Positions 1 to 13,600 of a stretch of 64,000 nt of DNA are shown here, in pieces (within the stretch, counting starts at the first letter, position 1; each line of letters begins with the position of its first letter). The position numbers were made by a program, and so were the translations under genes. The notes below the pieces were generated by a model. That model did not search any database. It saw nothing but the letters and a program-made list of their open reading frames with translations, and was not told the origin of the DNA. Source of the stretch: Ectocarpus siliculosus (taxonomy: Eukaryota > Sar > Phaeophyceae > Ectocarpales > Ectocarpaceae); NCBI GenBank assembly GCA_000310025.1, contig FN649752.1, forward strand, positions 4,088,635 through 4,152,634, given 5' to 3'.

Positions 1-63
1 CTTCAAGGCTGATCACGATGTGCATATTCGCGCGCCCTTCCGTGCCGCTGACCCTTGCCGCAG

Positions 64-3000
64 CGCCTGGAGGGGAGACGGCGGAGGAGCAAAGGCGGTA
101 CAACAACCGCTGGATGTTTACGCCTGCCACGGTGCTGTCGGCCGTTGACCCCGAGCCAGGAGTGGTGCTCATCCGAACCAGAGACTCGGCGGTCCACAGG
201 CGAGCACCGGTAGTGCGTAGTGCAGTATTATAATGATAGTGTACGTGGTGTGTTTGGTGGAGGGGGCCTGTGCCAGAGGGGCTCCGTGGTTTTGATGGCT
301 GCAAGAGGGGCTCCGTAGTCTGATGGATTCGAGAGGGGCGCCGTGGTGTGATGGCTGCCCGAGGGGGTCCGTGGTTGATGTCTTGAAGAGAGGCTCCGTG
401 GTTTGACGGCTTCAAGACGGGGGCTCCTTGGTAATGTCTTCAACAGAAATTTCCACGACGCGTTGCTTGTGATGGTGTTGTCGTGTGGAGCCCGCGGTGG
501 CATTTTTTTGTCCCTCCCCAATGTGAGCCCTGCCGGCTCACTAGAGCTCCTGTGATTTTCCCACAATTCCTACAAGCACGCAAGCACACCAGCACACACC
601 TACCTTTGCATCAGTGGCTCTCTAGGTCTTGACTTTGTGCGGGTGTCGCGGTGGTCTCTATAAAATCGCGACCCCTTCTTTCATCCATATTGACGTGTGT
701 GTCGGGTTTGTGTCGGTATGCTCTGGGCGGCGATGCCTGCCGTAATGCCGTGCTTAGTGCTGTGGTTGTTCCGTGATCGTGACTGCGATTGGACAGGGCG
801 AATGGAGCGGAGCTGGAGACAGTCAACCCGCAGGCGTTGGAAGGCGTGCCTGACGCCATGAACGTTTCGAACCTCACGCAGGCCTCGCTGCTGCATACCG
901 TCCGGGAGCGGTACAACCGTGACGAGGTGAGCCGGAAAGAGGTATTCCCGCGTTGAGGATGGGATAGAGAACAGGTACCTACAGCAGTGGTGAGTTTTCC
1001 CCAGGTAGAGTATAGTATGTACTATGACACCCATCATCTCGTTCAGATGGCTCAGCCCTCTTGATCCGAACCTACTCGTGTTGCGTCGTCAAAACTGAAA
1101 ATTTATGATACCCAAAACTAGAAAAAAGAAATGTACCCAAAACTGGAAATGTTATTATTCCGAACACAGAAACATGGCATTGACGCACCCAACACTTGTA
1201 TTGCACCCTCTGCCAATCGGTTCTATCTCTATTCGTGTTTTGTGCTACACCCATTATCATGCGTGTATCAGAGGTACGAGTCCCTGGGTTGTTTTTTATT
1301 CGGCACCGTCGCCATCACCTCGACGAGAAACAGGCACCAAACACATCTGTATGGGAAACATGAACCAGTAGTCCAACCCCTTTCTGATATGAGTCGAGAG
1401 GACGCAGCTTGAAAGCGTGAGGAACGGTTTCCCCTCTCCGACAAACACAGCACAACACAATGATGTCACTCCTCAACGCATGGTGCCCTTTACATGGGAT
1501 ATGGTGTGCATGACAGGTCTACACCCGTGTGGGGCCGGTTTTGATGTCGGTGAACCCGTACAAGTGGATAGTGGGGCTCTACGCCGAGGACGCGATGCTG
1601 AGCTACCACGGAAAGGCTGCCATGGTTGAGGCGGGAGAGCTCGCCCCGCATCTGTTCGGCGTGGCCGATCACGCCTACTCGGAGCTGGTACGTGCTATTT
1701 GGTCGTCACGGTCTCCCCACAAGTGGCAGGGGGGGGGGGGGAGGGTCCTGTGTCCCGCAGAAATATGTTGTAAGAAAGAGTAAGGGTATGCATGAGCCGC
1801 GGTGTACCTTGTATCTGTCAATAGTGGGATTTTTTTTCTCGTTTCTGGCGTTACCTGGCCGTCGAGTCTAGTATTATAGGTGCTCAAAGAGTTGTCGCGG
1901 GCTGTGTTGATGCGGTGGTTGTTTTTTGCCGGAAGAACTCCGGGCTGAAGAGTACGGAAGCATAAGAAGTACTGAAGTGGCGCAATTCCAAACATCATGT
2001 TCTTGTAACGACAACGACAACAACAACAACAACAACAACAACAACAGCAACACCGACGATGATGGCATTGTAGCAAGCAATAAAGTGATAACCTGTAGCA
2101 AAACAACCGCGGCAACAAATGATCAGGTGAAGGGGCACTTGGAAGCCGAGTCCGAGACTAAGGAGGACGTGCGCGCCAGGAAGGCTAGGGCCTCAAACCA
2201 GTCCATCATCATCAGCGGGGAGAGTGGGTCGGGCAAGACAGAGGCGACGAAGATCATCATGCAGTACCTAGCCAGGATCACGTCGGGTGAAGCGGTGGGG
2301 GCGTCCGGTGCCGGGTGAGGAACTTGAACTTTGGTTTGAAGCGTTTGCTATTGTTGCCGTTGCAGTTATTGATACTGCTGCTGCTGCTGCTGTTGATTTT
2401 GCTGAGTATTGAGGTAGTGCCTTGTTGCTGTTGGTCCAACGCTCCGTCTCTGCTGGTGCTGGTGCTGCTGCTGCTGCTGCTGTCGGGTGCTGTCTGTACC
2501 GATGGTCTCAAGGCCGCTGTACGCGGTCGACGTCTGCGTGATATGCAACCCTCTTGATTAGAGATCCGTTCACGACAAGTGACACCCCGCCGTATCTTCG
2601 CGACGCCCCCCGATTCGTTTGGCTTTGACATCGAGAAACCCTCCAATCACGAACAATACTCCCATCTCCGTCTCCCCCCTTCTCCCCCACCGGTTTCTGC
2701 AGCGAGGCATCTGATGCGTGCAGAGACTCTCGAGCAGCCAGCGAGGCCATCATGCTGCACGTGGGGGACTTGGAGAGCAGGGTGCTGAGCTGCAACCCCC
2801 TCTTGGAGAGCTTCGGCAACGCCGTGACCCTCAAGAACGATAACTCGTCGCGCTTCGGGAAGTTCATCAAGATCCAGTTCGACAAGAAGGGGAGGATAAG
2901 GGGGGCACAGGTGAGTGGGGTTGGGGGGTGGTATGGGCGGTGCGATGGGGTGGGGTTTAGGGGTCGCAAAAGTGAGTGAGTGTTGTGGGGAGGGGGGTAT

Positions 3001-6000
3001 GGGTGGGGTACCGGATACGGCACAAGATAACACAACCCCTGGACCGATTTGCAAAGCTCGCACACTGCACGACGAAGAGGATGTATAAACGAAACGATAC
3101 GTTTTCGGAGAGCTCTCCACCAGACGGCTTCAACGCCGGCGCCGTTTTCGGCGTTTTGACGCTTTTCTGCTGTTGAGAAATCGAGCTCTGAAAATAGGTC
3201 CAGGGGGTGTGTTATCTTGCGTCGTATGCGGTAGGGGGGTTGGGGGTTGATATGAGCGGGGCGATGGAGTGGGTTTGGGCGGGAGGGGAGGGAAGGATAT
3301 CGGGATCGCAAAGCGAGTTGAGTGTTTTTATGGGGAGGGAGGTATCGGCTGTGATACGGGGTGCACGAGCGAGGGAGGGGTGCTTGACTCATGCTCATGA
3401 TTGAGCAAGAAACTCATGTCACCTTGGTGTTTGCTTGTCTTCCGTAATTGTGGCATTGGTATGACATGCCTCACACATGTGCCACTACTTGTAATATTAC
3501 CGTTCGTGTTGGCCGTCCGTGGGTCACTCCTGTACAATACTCTGATCTAACGCCTCTCTCTGTGCGCGTTGCTATGATTGTTCCGTGCTCTTTCGCATGC
3601 TACTACTACTGTAGATCCAAAACTATCTCTTGGAAAAGACGAGGATCGTGGCCCAGGCAAAAAGAGAGCGGAGCTACCACATCTTCTACCAGCTGCTGGC
3701 GGGGTCGTCCGGTGCCCTTAAGAAGGAGCTCAAGCTGGACAACGGAGTGGCCGGCTTCCAGTGCCTCAAGGGATCCAGCATCAAAGGGGAGGACGCGCCT
3801 GACTTTCACGTACGTACGCGACGGTGGTCGGTAGAGACGTGGTGCGGGTAAGAGGTTTCCTGGAGAGTGTGAAGGCGTTTTTGTGGAGTATTGTCAAGGG
3901 GGGGTTGCGTTCGGGGGCACGTCGATGCATTAGTATCCTTGGTATCCTGTGGAGCGCCGTTATCGATCAACAATAACCCTCGTGGTGGAAGTTGTCCTTG
4001 GACAGATGTCCTTTTTTTGGACATGGATATCTTTTTGGATACATGCCCTTGGATACATTTCCTTGTGGATACATGTCCTTGGATAGATATGTATTCGTCC
4101 GTTGTTGACTACCTCGGTAGATTTTCCAGTTGCGCGAAACGTGTTTGGGTGCCCTGTTCTCACAAGACCTGACGCATCGCAGACACGCTCCTGAAGTAGC
4201 GCATCAGACACCCCCCCTTTGGTGGCAGTCCTCGCCTTTTGCCTTGAAGCGGCACTTTTTGGAAGCTTGTGTCTTGTCTCTGACTCCTCAATGTGTTGAT
4301 TCACTCGTTCAGAGAGTTCCCTCGTCGTCCGAAAGAGCAGCACGTCATGAGAATGAGGAAGCAAACATTGTGCGATAGGGATGCCGGCGGGCACGATCTT
4401 TTATTCCCTAGCCCGTCGGATTTGGCGTGGTTAGGGCGGGCGGTCGTTTTTGTTTGGAGATCGATCGCGCCGTGCGCCTGTTTTGCTGCTGTATGTCGGG
4501 AGACACACTTTGTTGTCCCCGATATCTCTAAGCCATCGGAATATACGTGACTAGGGCGAGTCGTTCTATTTGGAGGTGAATCGTGCCGTGTGACGCTTCG
4601 CTGATGCCGCCGTTACCACTGCTGTTGCTGTGCAGCGCACTACGGAGTGCCTGAAGAAGATTGGCGTGCAGCCAGTCAGCATGGACGGGGAGCACGGGCA
4701 AGACGCCATCTTCAGGCTGATCGCGGCCATTATGCACCTCCTCAACGTCGGCTTCGAGTCAGGTGCGACGAATCTTTATATTTCTCAGATTGAATTACCG
4801 CAATGAGCAGGAGTCCGGTGTGACGATGTTTTTTTTTATTTGGGGACAGAAAGGCGTGACCAACATCGGTGTATTCAGTGTAATCGTGTGGGTCTTGTTG
4901 TAGCGCTCCTGGTGGGTTACGGTTTGCCGGTTTTTGGAGGGCGCGCGGTTGAGGCAGCTATGCTCACCTTTGTAGAAGGCATTAGATACTGAGCTCGGAA
5001 TCGCATCCATATATTTATAGTCGTTCGCTACACTCCCGCAGCAATCCTCGGTGCGTCAAGGATTTAACGTGGATCGTGTTCATGTTGTTAGGATGGATCG
5101 TGTTCATGTTGTTTGGATGGATCGTGTTCATGTTAGTAGGATGGATCGTGTTCATGTTGCTAGGATGGATCGTGTTCATGTTGCTAGGATGGATCCTGCG
5201 AGCTTTCCTCCTTCGAGGCACTATTATAATAAAAAAATGATCACGACTCGTGCATATCCCTTGCCAGGATCCTGCACGCGAATCCCCCAATAAGGCGCTG
5301 AAGAATGGGCACAAAAATCAGGCGCAATCCTTGCAATAGTCGACGTGAACCGCGTACGTACCCTCACGCAGCGCCGTTTTGCGTCTACTCACGTGTCAAA
5401 ACGGTCTCGTTGCGCGGTGTCTTGACGTTTTTTTTGTGTGTCATGTAATTGGTTGATGCAGTCCACGTCAACGAGGGCGAGGCTTGTGAGATCCGGGACA
5501 GCACGAGGCCCTCGTTGGCGTTCGCCGCTGAGCTGCTGGGAGTGGAGGCGGATCGGCTGGAAAAAGCGGCGGTCTCCAAGACCATGGCGGTAAGAAATTT
5601 TGAGAGTACGAGAAGAGCGTCGTTGTGGCCTCTATCGAAGCCTTGGCCTACTGAGCATCTATCCTAGCCGAGTAGGGTCACGTGGAGACTGTAATTAATA
5701 TGTGGGTGGGGACTAAAATAGCGACAACCATGTAAGTGTGGCCTCTATCGCAGCTTTGTCCTATTGGGCACCCGTGTGCGAAAATCCTCTTCAGAACGGT
5801 ACAATCTCTACAACGCGGTATACACCTATTATAGTTGGTGGGTAACGTGCACTTTTCCGGGTATTTGTTTTTTCCTGCCACACCGTACCGCAATGGGCAC
5901 GGATGGATGTGGTGCTGTAGACGTTTGCGTAGGAACAAGGCAAGAGAGAACCAAGTACTGGCTTGTGTGGCTTGACCTTTTGGTGTATAAAAGCCTCTCT

Positions 6001-6542
6001 CCCTTGTTTGCTTGTGTGTCTTTGGTGCCACTTTTTTTTTTTTTCGCCTCGTATTAGGGTTATAGCCATGTGTGCCCTGTTGCCCTGTTGCCCCTGTGTG
6101 TGCGTCTCTTTTTTTGGGGCATCGACCGCGCTCACCTGCCGACCACTTTTATCGTTTGGTGGGACAGTATATACGTAAACACACTTCCTAGTTGTGGGCT
6201 CTACAGGCAGGGGGCGCAGGAGTTAGAAGAGAGTGTGCCGCGTGTGTTTGTTAATAAGTGCAGGTGCGCAGCATGGATATGATGATGCTGCACCGTTTTT
6301 TTGTCTCGCCTCGTGTGTTGACCATCACCATCTGTACCCACTCGCTTGCTTTGTTTCCCTTTACTTGTGTTGCTGCTGTTGTTGTTGTTGCTGTTGCGGC
6401 AGGTGCGCAGCTCGAACACGATGATGCTGCAGACGGTGGAGCAGGCCCATGATAAGGTGGCCGCCCTGGGCAAGGCTCTCTACAGCCAGCTCTTCCTCTG
6501 GCTCGTGGCCAAGCTCAACACCACCATATCAGCACCCCAGAG
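64..6542 (+). CDS. Myosin motor domain, N-terminal half (exons 1-9)
   Basis: Exons: 64-212 (tentative), 797-926, 1517-1687, 2127-2314, 2724-2910, 3615-3809, 4636-4762, 5462-5589, 6403-6542. Exon 1 reads like the N-terminal SH3-like fold ([11 protein letters not shown] then GVVLIRTRD). Exon 2 has the [18 protein letters not shown] motif before the purine-binding loop and exon 3 has SVNPYKWI. Exon 4 carries the P-loop [10 protein letters not shown], exon 5 switch I ([10 protein letters not shown]) and exon 6 the [11 protein letters not shown] helix. Exon 9 contains [13 protein letters not shown]; counting 16 residues upstream of the DALAK-equivalent gives Ser, which fits the TEDS rule. These motifs make an active ATPase likely. 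The exon 1 to exon 2 join does not keep phase with the best-looking sites (donor near 210-213, acceptor 796), so one of those borders is wrong. Translation may start upstream of the window. Confidence 0.88.
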
Positions 6543-9500
6543 GTGAATGTGTACATGATAGTCTGTGTTCTCGCCCTGTTAACTCTCGCGACAGGTGGTG
6601 GGTGGCGGGACTGCACAAGCATACAAGACCCTGGGGCTAACCTCGATTACTTGCAACCATACCGTCGATATGTATGCAGTGCATCCTACAAATACCATTC
6701 CGTTTTCATTTTTTAACTTGTTTTTTTTTTTGCCCTGCTGTAGTAGAGGGTAGCCCCGGGTCTCGCTGTCTTGCCCTCTGTCGCGGGAGTCTAGTCTAGC
6801 CCATAGCTTGCGGCCGACGAGGGAACCATTTTCAACGCACACCCCATCTGTGTCGGTGCACCTCTACCTTTGCTTGGTTCTTCGGTGTCGGCCGCATGTG
6901 GGTCTTCAAATACACGTACTCTCTCTCGACGTTCTGCACGAGGTGGGAAAATGTGCCACCGTGCGCACTCAGCTGGGCTGATTCCCCTTTGTTGTTTCTG
7001 TTGACTCTGCTGATGGGATTCTTCCTGATTCCAACCGCTGACATAACCAAAATGGACGGTTGGAGAGATCAGACCGTTCTTTACCGCTGTCGATTTTGAT
7101 ATTGGCGTGGTAGGAATTAGGTACCACTGCCAACATTATAATCGACAGCGGGCAAGACCTGTCTGGTCTCTCGAGCGGTCGATTTTGGTTATGTCAGCGA
7201 TTGGAATCAGGAAGAATCCCATCAGCAGAGGCAACAGAAACTGCAAAGGGAAATCAGCCCAACTGAGCGCACACGGTGGCACATGTCCCGCTTCGTGTAG
7301 AACGTTGAGATGATACGTGCACCTGAAGACCCACTTGTGGCCGACACCGAAGAGCCTAGCAAAGGTAGAGGTGCAGCGACACAGATGGGGGGTGCGTTGA
7401 AAACAGTCCCCCCGCCGAAGGAATTAGGAAGAGCCCGAACAGCAGTCAGTCAAACGAGAGGAAAAGGGATACTCGGCCCAACCGAACGGGTGCTGGGATA
7501 GTTTCTACCTTACCTCGTGCAGAATGCTACAGAGACGACGTTCATTTTCGTGGGCGTTCGAAGCCCTGTATGTATAGTAGAACGCACGGATCGGCAAGTG
7601 TGTTGCAGTTGCTCGAGGAGGTTGCACAAGGCACCAGCGCACCCCCTGAACCGATTTTCACAGCCCGGTTTCTCCGTACAATACATGTACAATTGTGGGA
7701 AAGCCGGTGACGGTGTCAAAAATGGTAGTACTGACGGCCTTGGAACCGTGTCGTCGAGAGCTTCGGCTAGCGTATGGTTTGATGCTGGCATCCTCTTGAT
7801 CGTGGAGGCAATCGAGCTTTGAAATCGGTCCAGGGGGTGCGGTGTCTTATGCAGCCTGCTGTAGCCCTAGGTTTTGTCTGCTCCTGCAGTCTTACCGTCT
7901 TGCCCAATGTCTTGTTTGCTTGCGGTTGCCCGGAGCACCTTTGCGACATGCACACACCATCTCAACGTTTGCTCGTTGTCTTGCCGTTGTCAGCGACGTG
8001 TGGGGCTTCATCGGCGTGCTGGACATCTACGGCTTCGAGAAGTTCAACACCAACAGCCTCGAGCAGCTGCTCATCAACTACGCCAACGAGCACCTCCAGC
8101 GCCACTTCAACCAGTGCGTAAATAGTCTCGTATTATTGATGGATGTAGAGATACATCAGTGAATATCGATTTTGGCGAAACCTGTTCCTAGTGATGGATG
8201 GACAAGTGCAGCAGCACTTCCTACTACATAGTACAGTGGTATTAATAGTCGTGTAGTCCTAGATGGGTGTAGGCGCATCAAACACAAGAGTGACCTCTTC
8301 CGTCTAAGAAAATGTATTCCTGTAGATGACAGAACTTGAGTACCAGAGTCGCGTTCCCTGGAGTGCCTTGGGGAATTGAAAAACGTTCGAATGCCCGCGC
8401 CAACCACACCGAAAAGGCGCGCCTTTTGGCAGCCGAAATCAAGCGATGTAGGGGTGTTTACCACGGGCGACGTCCTTGGTCCAGTGGGTGAGCCCTTGTG
8501 GTTCTAACATGGCTTAGAATTTTGCTAATCGCCGCCTTTTTTTCAACACAGCTGCCACATTTTTCGCACCGCCAGGCATTCCGACATGCTTGGAACTGGG
8601 TGTGAAAGCTCTACCTTTTTTTTTAACAACGCTGCACCATTTCGTATGCATATCACCAGGCATATGTTCGAGGTGGAGCAAGTCGACTACGACAACGAGC
8701 AGATCGACTGGAGCTACATCACCTTCAACGACAACAAGGTGCACGGCCGTACATACCGTAGATACCTCACACGAACATTCACGTTCGCTGCAGACTGCAG
8801 ACACCCAAAAGTTGTTCCTCGGCTGGTAGAACGCCAATGACGTCATGACAACTTGGTGGGAACTAGCGACAGCAATCTTGGTTCTTTAGTGGAGTCATGT
8901 CTCGAGAGGACAGTGGCCCGCGTTCTTCGCTACACAAGTTCCCGTTGGCTGTTGTAGTTGTAGTGCTGGTTCTTTCTTCCTTGAGGTTTGCAAATTCACC
9001 CCTAGAAGTAAAAACATTATTCGGGGGACCGCCCGCGAGATATTGAGTTTGTTGAGGAAATAGAACTGTGAGGGGGAACGCAGACCGTATTCCCTAACCC
9101 TAGCCCTAACCCTAACCCAGCTTCCCCGATTGTATTCTGTATCCAACATGTTTACTTTATCGAAACTAGAAAAACCCTGCGAAGACTACTGTGCTTGTTT
9201 GCTGTTTTTTTGTGTTCATCGGAGTCATTCGCTGTTGTGAAGCGGCGGCCTCTGTTGCCTGATTCGCTACATACGCGGTCCCGTAATTTTCTGTTGCGGT
9301 GGGCGCTTCCGCCTACAACTGCAGTTTGATCGCATTTCCTCGCTTCGAATTATACAGCAACGTTTACTCGTACATGACTGCGTTTGATTTTTTTGTTGTG
9401 TGCAGGCGTGTCTGGAGCTTATCGACGGCAAGGGCGGCCTCTTCTCCTGCCTAGACGACATACAGAGGTTTGAAGGGAAAGAGGCCAACCTCAAGTTCCT

Positions 9501-10599
9501 CAGCAGCTTCAAGCAGAAACACGGCCCTCCCGCTGGCGGCGGCGGCGGCGGCGGCGGCGCAAACCTGAGGTGCGCCTGCAATTTATTTGTGGTTTTCGTG
9601 CGCGTGCTGGACGTCACTCTTCACTTTTTACACCCCTCGGTATGTTTCATGGACGCACCAGCCCGGGTTACCCAGAACGAAAACCACCCTGGAGGGTTTG
9701 AAAACTCAAGATGGCGACTGACGAATACATTTTTCGGGTAACTTGTGAACTATTAGTAGCTGCGGATGGACACAACCCTGGATGACCCAGGCTGATGTTG
9801 TGTGTTAAGCGCACCCGGTCGCTTTAAGGCTGTGGGTGCTGTTGTTGTTGAAACCGTCGGTGTGTTCATGTCGTGTCTGATCGCGTCGTGTGTTGTGGCA
9901 CTTGCGTCACTAGCAAAGCACGGTCTCGTGTGTTACAACACATGCCTGTTGCTCTGCGTCTCTAACGGTGTGGGTTCTCCTGGTTCGTCGTGTGGACGTT
10001 ACAGGGGAAATATGGCCAAGTCCGGGTCTACGTACGGCTCCATTTCCTCTCCAGTCACGAGGTGAGTTAACCGGAGATTGAGGAAATTCGAACCAGAACG
10101 AAAAAGCAGAAGACGTGGTGACTCTTGTGAGTCGGAAATGATGTCTACACCCGCCGCTCGTGGCTCGTCTGGAACTCTTGTTCCCCTCGACTTTGCCACG
10201 AAAGGTTATATATGCTGCTGTCGAATGATCACCGTTTCCCGGTTAGTGTACAATGTGTTATTCGTACATGTAGTATTCTCGGTCGTGTGCAATGTGATAT
10301 TTATATCCTTGGAAGTAGCATCATCAACGAACACCGTGCCCAGTACCTCATGTGGCGGATGTCGTTTGCTGTCAACGACGTTGGATGAAGTTGGTCCATT
10401 GCGAATGCCTTGCCATGCGCATAATATTCTTGTGTTTTTTTGTCCTTGAGTCGGCGTTGTCTTGAAGTGCAAACCCTTTCTCTGCACGGCATCTCGTTAC
10501 GATAATATTTTGTTGCTGTTGTTTTGCACGACGAGTTAAATGTCGCTCTTGTTGCTGCTGTGGCTGTGTTGTTGTTGTGGTTGTTGCTGTTGCTGTTGC

Positions 10600-10636
<37 letters not shown>

Positions 10637-13600
10637 GCGCAGGCGGAACTCTGTCGGCCACCCGCACTTCGTGTCGCCGCGGTTCGACCCCGACATCTCC
10701 TTCGGAATAAAGCACTACGCCGGTGAGGTTGATGCCAAAGCCAAATGGCGGCGTTGGAAGTGTCCAGTCGAGAGCTTTCCGAAAAGCTTCGTTTGATGTT
10801 ATCTTCCTTTCTTGTGTGGAGAATCCGAGCTTTGACGGTCGGTCCAGGAGTTGTGATATCTCGTGCCACCTACGGCAGCTCTGGGGCCATCTTTTCACTT
10901 TCGATCCGTGACCGATGTGGTGGCTTGCGGAAGAGGTAGCTGTGTGACCAACAATCACCCTGTCCTGTTCACGTCCATGGTCATGTCAACGATGATGTGC
11001 GTGTTGTCTTGCGTGTCATAATTTACCGTCGTGCGCGTGTTTGTTGACTTGGATCTCTCAGGCGACGTGTTCTACAACGTGGCCAAGTTCAACCAAAAGA
11101 ACAGGGAGAACCTCACGGCGGACATGAAGGAGCTCATGGCGTCCTCCACCAGTGCTCTCGTCGTCGATGTAAGATGGATGCCACTGACTGGTCATGAAGC
11201 ATGTGTCCGATGTATGGTAGATACCACTGACTAAATAGTCATGAAGCATGTGTTCGATGTAAGGTAGATACCACTGGCTAGTCATGGAAAAATATGTGGT
11301 ACGGCCGGTCAACCATTGTGAATGTTGTTAGCTTTGGTGAGAACCTGGCTATCGCAATTGATTCCTTGTGCCATGTGGAAGGCTGTGTATCGGTTATTCG
11401 CATTAATTGACGTTCTGTGTGATCTTCGGTCGACGTTCGTCAGTTGAAGAGGCGCGGGTCACGGGGATGGTAACAATCTGCTATTACTAGTCTAGAGAGA
11501 TCACGAAAGGGATGGAGAAAAAATCAACAGCGTTAGTTGCTATCATTGCACTTGAGTCTTGCCTCTATCGTTGTCCAAGGCTAGATAACATGGGCATAGC
11601 CCATCCCACTCCATGTACCACCGTAAGCTCAATCCTGTACCTTCAGCCCATCCCAATTGTAATTGTTGTTGTTGTCTTCACATTAAGAACCGTTCCGATC
11701 TCTCTCTACCCAGTACCTTCGTATGTCCGTACTGATCCAACACTCGACGCGGTCGATTCCCGTGGTCACAGGTTAACTTACCCTATACCCTATACCCTGC
11801 GCTGTAAGCACTCGTCCTCACCTTCTCCCGGTGTTGGAAAAAGGTTCGCTTATTCCGGAACAACAATAATTAATTCTTAATTTTTTTTTAATATTTCAGG
11901 TATTCAAAGCCGGCGAGCAAGATGGTCAGAACGACGACGACGACGACGAAGACGCCTTCGAAGCGCCCACACGCGGTCGGGGCGGGGCCGGCGGACGCAC
12001 CATCCGCTCCAAGAGCATCGGCATCCAGTTCAAGGAGAGCCTCGCCGAGCTCATGGCCACCATCGCCATCACTCACCCCAGGTTCGTACGCCGAGCCTGA
12101 ACCGTCACGTGAACCTTTCCCCGAACCGTTGCCCATTTTTGCCGTTTTTAGAACCACCATTGCCATTGCTCACCCCAGGTTAGATATTTTACCCCAAAGC
12201 GTCACCTGGATCGCTGCCCGAACCACAATTGTCATCACCCACCCAGGTACGTGTTTCTTTGCCGCGAATCTGAACCGTCACCTGAACCGCATCCCTATTT
12301 AGTCGTTCTTCGAACCTGAATATTTCCATCACTCACCCCAGGTTCGTTTTTTTTGCGCGAACCTGAAATTCTGTCTCTCGTAACGCTTTCATCGTTTTCG
12401 AACCAACGTCTCCATCACTCTCGTGTTGTTATCCTATTCGTCCTATTCGTCGACAGTACAAACGTTCAACAGCGACTTGCGCAAGAGAGAAAAGAAATTG
12501 TGTTATGTTCACAAAGTATTGGAGTACTCCGGAGTACCTGGTAGCATTTTTTACGGGTTTTGTTTTGCGCAAGGCAACTACACGCCACTGCATGCGCTCA
12601 CACACCGTGGTATCCCCCCCCCCCCCCCCAGGTACATCCGATGCGTCAAGCCCAACCCGGACAAGCAAAGCGGTAGGTTCGACGGCGAGGACGTTCTGCT
12701 TCAGCTGCAATACTCGGGGACCATGGAGACCATCCGCATCCGCCAGCAGGTATCTGCTGTGGTGTACCACGCTTTTTTTTTTTTTTGTGAACGTGAAGAA
12801 GAACAATCCTGTGTTTTTACCCTCCTTCCGAGTTACTCCAGCTCTGCTGCGCCACACGTGGTTGCCAGTGATGGATGTTGGGTACCTCACAGAGGGAACA
12901 AGAGCTAAGTACCTCGGCTAGCATAGAAGGCTCACCAAGTGATTTTGATGTGCTTGTCGAGTGCGCATAGTACGCCTATGGTCGAGCTGATGGTGTTTTG
13001 TAAGGTGCGTGGTAAGGTGTAAAGGGCATGTTTGCCACATCGGATTGGAGCTAATCCGTAACAGGAGGCAAAGACCATTTAGTGCACATGGCCACGGCAA
13101 ATGACGCTTAGTAAAGCGGATGACGAAAGAGAAACACGCGCCGCCCGGAACGGAAACCCACCGACAGCAGCACCCCCGCAATGCGCCTGAACAAGAAGGC
13201 GAAACAAGGACAACAGATGCAGGCAGATCAGCGTTTGTGTTCTTCCTCTTTTCTGCGATGATTGTTAGCTGTGAAGCAATTTTATCTCAAACGCTCAATA
13301 CTGTAAAGACGTGTTAAACACATGCCATCGATTCGGGCTTTGGCTTGATCGGGAGTACTTTCCTGTGATTGCATGCCCACCGTATTTTCTAAACCAACCT
13401 TGCATGCCAACTTCGTAAACCAACCTTGCGATGGTGGCGGGTTGCCTTGCCGCGGTGGGTGCTCTTGTCAGGGCTACGCCCTTCGCGAGCTGAAGGACGA
13501 CTTCCTCAAGAAGTACAAGGTGCTGCAGCCCGACGCCGAGGACCTGGAGGCCCTCGTGGCCTACCTGAGCAGCATGCTGGGCGCTTCCCACCGCGACTGG

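Noticed and set aside
8586-8840. Exon 11 starting upstream at an ATG near 8586
   Set aside because: The acceptor at 8659 with the donor inside the Gln codon at 8113 restores the conserved NQHMFEVEQ join exactly.
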